The position numbers and the translations under genes are program-made. Shown one piece after another: positions 20,662-23,222 of a DNA stretch of 23,222 bases; the stretch's first letter is position 1; each line of letters starts with the position of its first letter. The notes under the pieces are model-generated. The model was not told the origin of the DNA, did not search any database, and worked only from the letters and a program-made list of their open reading frames with translations. Origin of the DNA: an uncultured Bacilli bacterium (GTDB lineage Bacteria; Bacillota_I; Bacilli_A; RFN20; CAG-826); contig CAJOOD010000041.1 in assembly GCA_905236085.1 (NCBI GenBank), positions 1 to 23,222 on the forward strand. Direction: 5' to 3'.

Positions 20662-23222
20662 ATGGCTGACGAAGAAAAGAAATTAAACGAATCTGAAGTT
20701 GCTGAAGAAGAAACCGAAGAAGAAAAAGTCGACGAAACCGCTATTGAAGAAGTTGAAGCTGGTATTGTTCCATCATTAATTGATGCTCCAATCACCGAAC
20801 AAGTTCAAACCGCCTTCTTAGACTATGCCATGTCGGTTATCGTCTCTCGTGCTCTACCAGATGTAAGAGATGGCTTAAAACCAGTTCACCGCAGAATTAT
20901 CTATGGCATGAACGAAGCAGGGATGTTCCCAAATGTTCCTCATAAAAAATCAGCGCGTATCGTTGGTGATGTTATGGGTAAATATCACCCACATGGTGAC
21001 GCAGCAATTTATCAAACATTAGTTAGATTAGCTCAACCATTCTCTATGAGATATACTCTTGTAGATGGTCACGGTAACTTTGGTACGCTTGACGGCGATG
21101 AAGCTGCGGCTATGCGTTATACCGAAGCAAGAATGACTAGATTAGCTCTTGAAATGGTTAGAGATATCAATTGCAACACAGTTGATTTTGTCGATAACTA
21201 TGATGGTAGTGAAATCGAACCAAGCGTTTTACCATGTAGATTCCCTAACTTATTAGTTAATGGATCTAATGGTATTGCTGTTGGTATGGCCACTAACATG
21301 CCACCACATAATTTAAGAGAAGTTATCGATGGCGTTATTGCTCTAGCCCACAATCCAGATATCACCAACGAAGAAATTATGGATAATTATATCTCTGGTC
21401 CAGATTTCCCAACTGGTGGATATATCTTAGGTAGAAGCGGAATTAGAGACGCTTATACCACCGGAACCGGCTCTGTTATCATGAGAGCAAAAGCGGACAT
21501 AGAATATCAAGATAACGGCAAATCCCGCATAATTGTTTCAGAAATTCCATATCAAGTTAATAAAGCAGCGATGGTTGCTCATATCGCTGAATTAGTAAAA
21601 GATAAGGTAATTGAAGGTATTACTGATATTCGTGATGAAACAAACATGCAAGGCATAAGAGTGGTCATCGAATTAAGAAGAGATGTCGTACCAGAAGTTA
21701 TCTTAAACCAATTATATAAAAACACCTCATTACAAACTTCCTTTGGCGTTATTAATCTATGCTTAGTTGATAACGCTCCTAAAGTTTTAACTATTAAAGA
21801 ATTATTATCTAATTACTTAGAATTCCAAATTGAAGTTATTAGAAGAAGAACAAACTTCTTGCTTGAAAAAGACGAAGCTAGAATTCATATTGTTGAAGGT
21901 TTATTAATCGCTCACGATAATATCGATGAAGTAGTTGATATTATTAAAGCTAGCGCAACTCCAGAAGCTGCGACAACCGAATTGATGGCCAAATTCAATT
22001 TAAGCGAAGTCCAAGTTCAATCAATTTTAGGTATGGCTTTAAGAAGATTAACCGGTATTGAAACCGACAAACTTTTAGCAGAAAAAGCCCAATTAGAAGC
22101 AAATATCGCTAATTATCATAGAATTCTTTCCTCTAGAGAAAACATTATCGAGGTATTAGAACAAGAATTAACTGTTATCAAAGATAAATTCGGCGATGCT
22201 CGTAGAACCAAGATTTTAGATTCTGAAGGCAGCATTGATGATGAGGACTTAATTCCTGAAGAAGATATCATTATTACCATCACTAAATCCGGATATATTA
22301 AAAGAGTTACTTCTGACACATTCCGTACTCAAAATAGAGGTGGTAGAGGTGTTAGAGGTATGACCACAAACGAAAATGATGTGGTAGACTTAATTCTTTA
22401 TACCAAAACACATACCGATGTTTTATTCTTCACAGACAAAGGTAAAGTATATAGAATTCGTGGTTACAAGATTCCTGAATTCACCAGACAATCTAAAGGA
22501 TTACCTGTAATTAACTTACTTAACCTAGAACAAGGTGAAAATGTTAAAGCCATTGTCGCGCCAGGAGAATTACCAGTTATTGGTGAAAACGGCGAAAAAC
22601 CAGAAGCGTATTTATTTTTCATCACCAAGAAAGGTGTGGTAAAACGTACTGCTTCTGAAGAATTTGAATCCATCAGACAAAATGGTAAAATCGCTATCTC
22701 TTTAAGAGAAGACGACGAATTATTAGATGTCAAGCCCACTAACGGTGATGCGATTATCGGCATTGCTTCTAGCAATGGTAAGATGGTTAAATTCCATGAA
22801 AACGAAGTCAGATCTATGGGAAGAACCGCCGCTGGTGTTAAAGGTATCGATTTAAGCGATGGCAGCGAAGTTGTTGGCGCAACAACATCTCTTGAAGGTA
22901 CATATATCTTAGCTATCACTGATAAAGGCTTTGGTAAATTATCTCCATTTGATGAATATCGTCAAACCGCAAGGGGTGCTAAAGGTGTTATAACCATTAA
23001 ATCAACCGAAAAAGTTGGCAAACTTGTCAGCGTTAGAGCGGTTAATGGCGATGAAGACTTAATTGTTATCACCAAGAAAGGTGTTGTTATCCGCACACCA
23101 ATCGAACAAATTAAGATTGCCGGACGTAACACTCAAGGCGTCAAGATTATTAGAATTGATGAAAAGACAACTGTAAGTAGTATTGCAATTGTGGCTCATG
23201 AAGACGAGGAAGAAGAAACCGC
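20662..23222 (+). CDS. gyrA: DNA gyrase subunit A (C-terminus beyond right edge)
   Basis: The window holds 853 codons without a stop. After an acidic extension of about 38 residues the GyrA breakage-reunion domain begins at VQTAFLDYAMSVIVSRALPD, with the catalytic Tyr153 in MRYTEARM. The C-terminal pinwheel domain contains the GyrA box as QNRGGRG (557-563), which separates it from ParC. Residue 114 is Ala where E. coli has Ser83 and residue 118 is Gln where E. coli has Asp87. The last visible residues are acidic (HEDEEEET), so the end is probably near. It is 16 nt downstream of gyrB and in the same unit. Confidence 0.98.
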   Translation, partial: MADEEKKLNESEVAEEETEEEKVDETAIEEVEAGIVPSLIDAPITEQVQTAFLDYAMSVIVSRALPDVRDGLKPVHRRIIYGMNEAGMFPNVPHKKSARIVGDVMGKYHPHGDAAIYQTLVRLAQPFSMRYTLVDGHGNFGTLDGDEAAAMRYTEARMTRLALEMVRDINCNTVDFVDNYDGSEIEPSVLPCRFPNLLVNGSNGIAVGMATNMPPHNLREVIDGVIALAHNPDITNEEIMDNYISGPDFPTGGYILGRSGIRDAYTTGTGSVIMRAKADIEYQDNGKSRIIVSEIPYQVNKAAMVAHIAELVKDKVIEGITDIRDETNMQGIRVVIELRRDVVPEVILNQLYKNTSLQTSFGVINLCLVDNAPKVLTIKELLSNYLEFQIEVIRRRTNFLLEKDEARIHIVEGLLIAHDNIDEVVDIIKASATPEAATTELMAKFNLSEVQVQSILGMALRRLTGIETDKLLAEKAQLEANIANYHRILSSRENIIEVLEQELTVIKDKFGDARRTKILDSEGSIDDEDLIPEEDIIITITKSGYIKRVTSDTFRTQNRGGRGVRGMTTNENDVVDLILYTKTHTDVLFFTDKGKVYRIRGYKIPEFTRQSKGLPVINLLNLEQGENVKAIVAPGELPVIGENGEKPEAYLFFITKKGVVKRTASEEFESIRQNGKIAISLREDDELLDVKPTNGDAIIGIASSNGKMVKFHENEVRSMGRTAAGVKGIDLSDGSEVVGATTSLEGTYILAITDKGFGKLSPFDEYRQTARGAKGVITIKSTEKVGKLVSVRAVNGDEDLIVITKKGVVIRTPIEQIKIAGRNTQGVKIIRIDEKTTVSSIAIVAHEDEEEET

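Noticed and set aside
22464..22919. Minus-strand open frame opposite gyrA
   Set aside because: It is a shadow of gyrA codon bias without any family signature.
1..23222. CRISPR array, insertion sequence, prophage or defence system
   Set aside because: No spaced direct repeats, transposase, integrase or known defence gene was seen; the window is core chromosome.

Overview
This AT-rich window is the replication-origin neighbourhood of a bacterial chromosome from the Firmicutes/Bacilli side, probably a small-genome lineage near the Mollicutes. The evidence is the gene order rpmH-rnpA-yidC-jag-mnmE on one side and dnaA-dnaN-yaaA-recF-gyrB-gyrA on the other, RNase M5 and IspE next to KsgA, and a 77-nt SRP RNA of the minimal type. 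TGA is used as a stop (for example in psuG), so the standard bacterial code applies and Mycoplasma/Spiroplasma are excluded. No closer taxonomic placement is claimed.

Layout. Everything left of about 14.1 kb is on the minus strand and everything right of about 14.5 kb is on the plus strand, so all genes point away from the origin. From the left edge: a TetR-family regulator (cut by the edge), a pseudouridine-5'-phosphate glycosidase and a P-type cation ATPase form one minus-strand operon with ATGA overlaps and a palindromic operator-like site at its promoter (0-3.85 kb). Next come tRNA adenosine deaminase TadA and the SRP RNA directly upstream of it. Three small genes of unknown function follow (4.4-5.8 kb), fed by a tightly packed block of a shortened GlmU-like uridylyltransferase, IspE, KsgA, RNase M5, TatD and MnmE (5.8-11.15 kb). 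A hairpin separates this block from jag-yidC-rnpA-rpmH (11.2-14.07 kb).

The origin is split in two: a DnaA-box cluster upstream of dnaA (14.2-14.53 kb) and a pair of boxes beside an AT-rich stretch between dnaA and dnaN (15.98-16.05 kb). dnaN ends at a good intrinsic terminator, after which yaaA, recF, gyrB and gyrA follow with one-base stop/start overlaps; gyrA runs off the right edge.

Most of the window is ordinary housekeeping. The points that deserve a second look are: dnaA and yaaA each have a TATAAT box exactly six bases before the ATG and no Shine-Dalgarno sequence, as expected for leaderless mRNAs; gyrase lacks the usual quinolone-contact residues in both subunits (Ala and Gln in GyrA, Asn in GyrB); GlmU has lost its whole acetyltransferase active site; YidC carries a roughly 245-residue lipoprotein-type ectodomain; the SRP RNA abuts tadA; the ATPase-psuG-tetR operon is an unusual combination; and three unknown small genes, one a beta-repeat protein, sit between glmU and the SRP RNA. 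No mobile element, CRISPR array or tRNA gene was seen.
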